Shown piece by piece: positions 16,607-18,427 of a DNA stretch of 18,427 bases. This stretch comes from an uncultured Planctomycetota bacterium. GTDB taxonomy: Bacteria; Planctomycetota; Planctomycetia; Pirellulales; Thermoguttaceae. The DNA lies in the NCBI GenBank assembly GCA_902797455.1, contig CADBTE010000401.1, positions 1 through 18,427 of the forward strand, read 5' to 3'. How positions within the stretch are numbered: the stretch's first letter is position 1; every line of letters begins with the position of its first letter. A program made the position numbers and the translations under genes. A model generated the notes under the pieces. The model was not told the origin of the DNA. It ran no database searches and saw only the letters and a program-made list of their open reading frames with translations.

Positions 16607-18427
16607 GTGGGCTTTATTCACCAGACAGTAAAAACCATTGGGATATTCCTCCTTCTGGCGACACTGACCGCCGCCCCATGGTATTACGGTTCGGTCTCGG
16701 ATGACGCGCTGCAATGGATTCTCCGCGCGGAGGCGGCGGCCGCCGTTTGCGCGTTATTGACCTTGCTGACCATGCCGAGGATGGTTCGCCGTCAGATCGC
16801 GCTGGTTCGGCTAATGGTTTTGTCACTGATTTGGATAGCGATCTCGGCTTTGGCATTCATACAGATTCTCCCGATGGGAGAACAAACAATCACCAAACTC
16901 TCTCCCCACATCGCAGAGTTGGCTTCGGAACTCCTTCCCGTGGACGGAAGCGAGGAGGCCCGCGTCGAAGCGTCGTTTTTAGAGGATTCCCCACAAATTC
17001 TCACCAAAGCTTGGCCGCATACTCTTTCGATTCGAATCGATAAAACACAGCGCAGCCTTCCCTTCCTGCTAGCCGGAGCGCTCGCCTTCCTTTCGACCGG
17101 TGTTCTCCTGCGTACCAGCCAAGACCGAAAGGCCTTTTGGTTTCTCACCATGGGGAACGGCGTTTTGCTTGGCCTGTGCGTCTTTTTTCATCGTTCCGGC
17201 GCCGATGGCGGGCTGCTGCAAAAGTTATGGCCCTATGCCGGCTGTCCCCCCTACATCAACCGGAACAACGCCGCGGGATACATTGTCCTTTGCCTCGGTC
17301 CGGCACTCGGTTTTCTTGCCTCCGGTCTATGTGACGCGATGACAAAGACGCGTCGGAATCGGACATTGACCTACGCCGGTCACACGCGCTTCGCGGACAG
17401 ACGGTGGTACGCCCCAATCTCCGAGATATTTTTCGATTTCATCGACGCGCTCTCCAAACCGATTTTGCTCCGATTCGCTGTCGCCGCCCTGCTGATCACC
17501 GCCGCTGCGGTGACATTGTCCCGCGGTGGAACACTGGCTGCGCTGTTCGCTTTCTTTGTCTCGATGGCGCTGGTCGTGCGGGCTCGCAATTCCGGTATGC
17601 TGGCGCTTTTGATTATTCTCCCGATACTCCTCCTAGCCTTTGGCCTCACGACGCTCGGGGGAGTCAAGGAACAAATCAGTTCCCGTATGGCAACCCTGGA
17701 TGTGAGTGGTTCCCAAGAGACCGCCATCGAGAGTGACTCGCGGATTATCCATTGGAAAACCGCGCTGAAAACGATCCGTGCCTACCGCTGGCGCGGCAGC
17801 GGAGCGGGAACCTACGAGGCGGCCAACCGTCTCAACGACGTGAGCAACACCATTGGGATCGGTTTCTATCACGCGGAAAACCAGCTGGTCGAAACCGCGA
17901 TGGAGATGGGCGCTGCCGGCCTGGTGCTTAAGGGAATCTTTTTCCTCCTTCTGTTGATATTCATCGAACGAACGCTCCGTCCCGATCGGTCAAGCGATAT
18001 GCTCCTGTTCGGAATCTCGATGGCGGCGATCCTCGCCGGCCAGGCGGTCGCGGCCTCCTTCGACTTCGGATTGACCATCACCGCCAACTCGATTCTGTTC
18101 GCCTCGTTTTGCGGAAGCTTCGCTTCCCTTTCCTCGAGAAGTTACGACAGGGTTTCTTCTCATCACCACCGCCACAGCGGCGCTCACCGCGTCAGTTCAC
18201 AACATCACAGTTCTTCCCGCCAGAGCGCTTCTCCCTCAAGCGGGCATCATCACCACCGGCATCACCATCATCGCCGATCCGGTTCCCGGATTCCGGTCCC
18301 CTTTAGCCGTGCCGCCGGAATGGGGTTCTTCGCCGCAACGGTTCTGCTTTCACTGGAGCTGCTCGGCCTGGCCGTGTCCTCGATCCCGGCGGACCGCGTT
18401 TTGGCCAAAGCCCAGTCGGCCGACCGC
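16607..18427 (+). CDS. O-antigen ligase/polymerase-like membrane protein with His-rich loop, runs off right edge
   Basis: The frame is open from GTG 16607 to the window end (607 codons), so the gene is incomplete. It encodes a polytopic membrane protein of the Wzy/WaaL/RfaL type (Wzy_C, PF04932), which polymerises or ligates surface glycans at the outer face of the cytoplasmic membrane. Evidence: many hydrophobic helices; YINRNNAAGYIVLCLGP (like NRNHFAGYL); LSRGGTLAALFAFF (the family's SRGG helix); and SRIIHWKTALKTIRAYRWRGSGAGTYEAAN followed by FYHAENQLVETAMEMGAAGLVL, matching the G-GLGTF...HNDYLQ-E-G-GL motif with Glu in place of Asn-Asp. A His-rich insert occupies residues 519-555. The last visible helix (GMGFFAATVLLSLELLGLAV) may lead into a soluble C-terminal domain, perhaps TPR, as in related proteins. 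It lies 54 bp after the PHP gene. Confidence 0.85.
   Translation, partial: MGFIHQTVKTIGIFLLLATLTAAPWYYGSVSDDALQWILRAEAAAAVCALLTLLTMPRMVRRQIALVRLMVLSLIWIAISALAFIQILPMGEQTITKLSPHIAELASELLPVDGSEEARVEASFLEDSPQILTKAWPHTLSIRIDKTQRSLPFLLAGALAFLSTGVLLRTSQDRKAFWFLTMGNGVLLGLCVFFHRSGADGGLLQKLWPYAGCPPYINRNNAAGYIVLCLGPALGFLASGLCDAMTKTRRNRTLTYAGHTRFADRRWYAPISEIFFDFIDALSKPILLRFAVAALLITAAAVTLSRGGTLAALFAFFVSMALVVRARNSGMLALLIILPILLLAFGLTTLGGVKEQISSRMATLDVSGSQETAIESDSRIIHWKTALKTIRAYRWRGSGAGTYEAANRLNDVSNTIGIGFYHAENQLVETAMEMGAAGLVLKGIFFLLLLIFIERTLRPDRSSDMLLFGISMAAILAGQAVAASFDFGLTITANSILFASFCGSFASLSSRSYDRVSSHHHRHSGAHRVSSQHHSSSRQSASPSSGHHHHRHHHHRRSGSRIPVPFSRAAGMGFFAATVLLSLELLGLAVSSIPADRVLAKAQSADR

Overview
The window (about 55-58% GC by eye) reads as a chromosomal segment of a Planctomycetota bacterium, most likely class Planctomycetia. 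This rests on remembered family features: an RpoD-like sigma factor with a Cys variant (FCTYATWWIRQA) in region 2.3 and a very acidic N-terminus; a CpsD/MinD-like ATPase with a degenerate P-loop; a short CxC...CxC zinc-ribbon membrane protein; and a secreted beta-propeller fused to a dihaem cytochrome. No rRNA, tRNA, insertion sequence, CRISPR array or phage gene was seen.

Layout. (1) 1-4149, minus strand, transcribed right to left: a single-pass membrane protein (4149-3013), a CpsD/MinD-like ATPase (2968-1895), ATP sulfurylase sat (1664-399) behind its own good sigma-70-type promoter, and the 5' end of asparagine synthase asnB, which runs off the left edge. (2) 4150-4895: a divergent gene-free region with a 9-bp-spaced TTTAAC triplet and a leader carrying competing hairpins. 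(3) 4896-6518, plus: RNase Y (rny), probably starting at GTG. It converges on a minus-strand gene across a shared bidirectional terminator. (4) 6605-11609, minus: an RpoD-like sigma factor with a TTG start, its terminator, the beta-propeller/dihaem cytochrome, and an uncharacterised soluble protein. (5) 11610-12231: a second divergent gene-free region, rich in -10-like boxes on both strands. (6) 12232-18427, plus: a zinc-ribbon/two-TM protein, purH, a PHP-domain protein with a degenerate PolX polymerase half, and a large O-antigen-ligase-like (Wzy/WaaL) membrane protein open at the right edge with a His-rich loop.

Functional reading. Several genes are core housekeeping (rny, rpoD, purH, sat, asnB). 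Two points suggest surface-polysaccharide work: the membrane-protein/ATPase pair on the left, resembling a split or decayed Wzc-type system, and the O-antigen-ligase-like protein on the right. The most unusual items are the PolX-derived protein, whose polymerase metal ligands appear lost while every PHP metal ligand is kept; the ATPase with Cys in place of the Walker A Lys; and the His-rich loop. I see no single obvious new multigene defence or mobile system.
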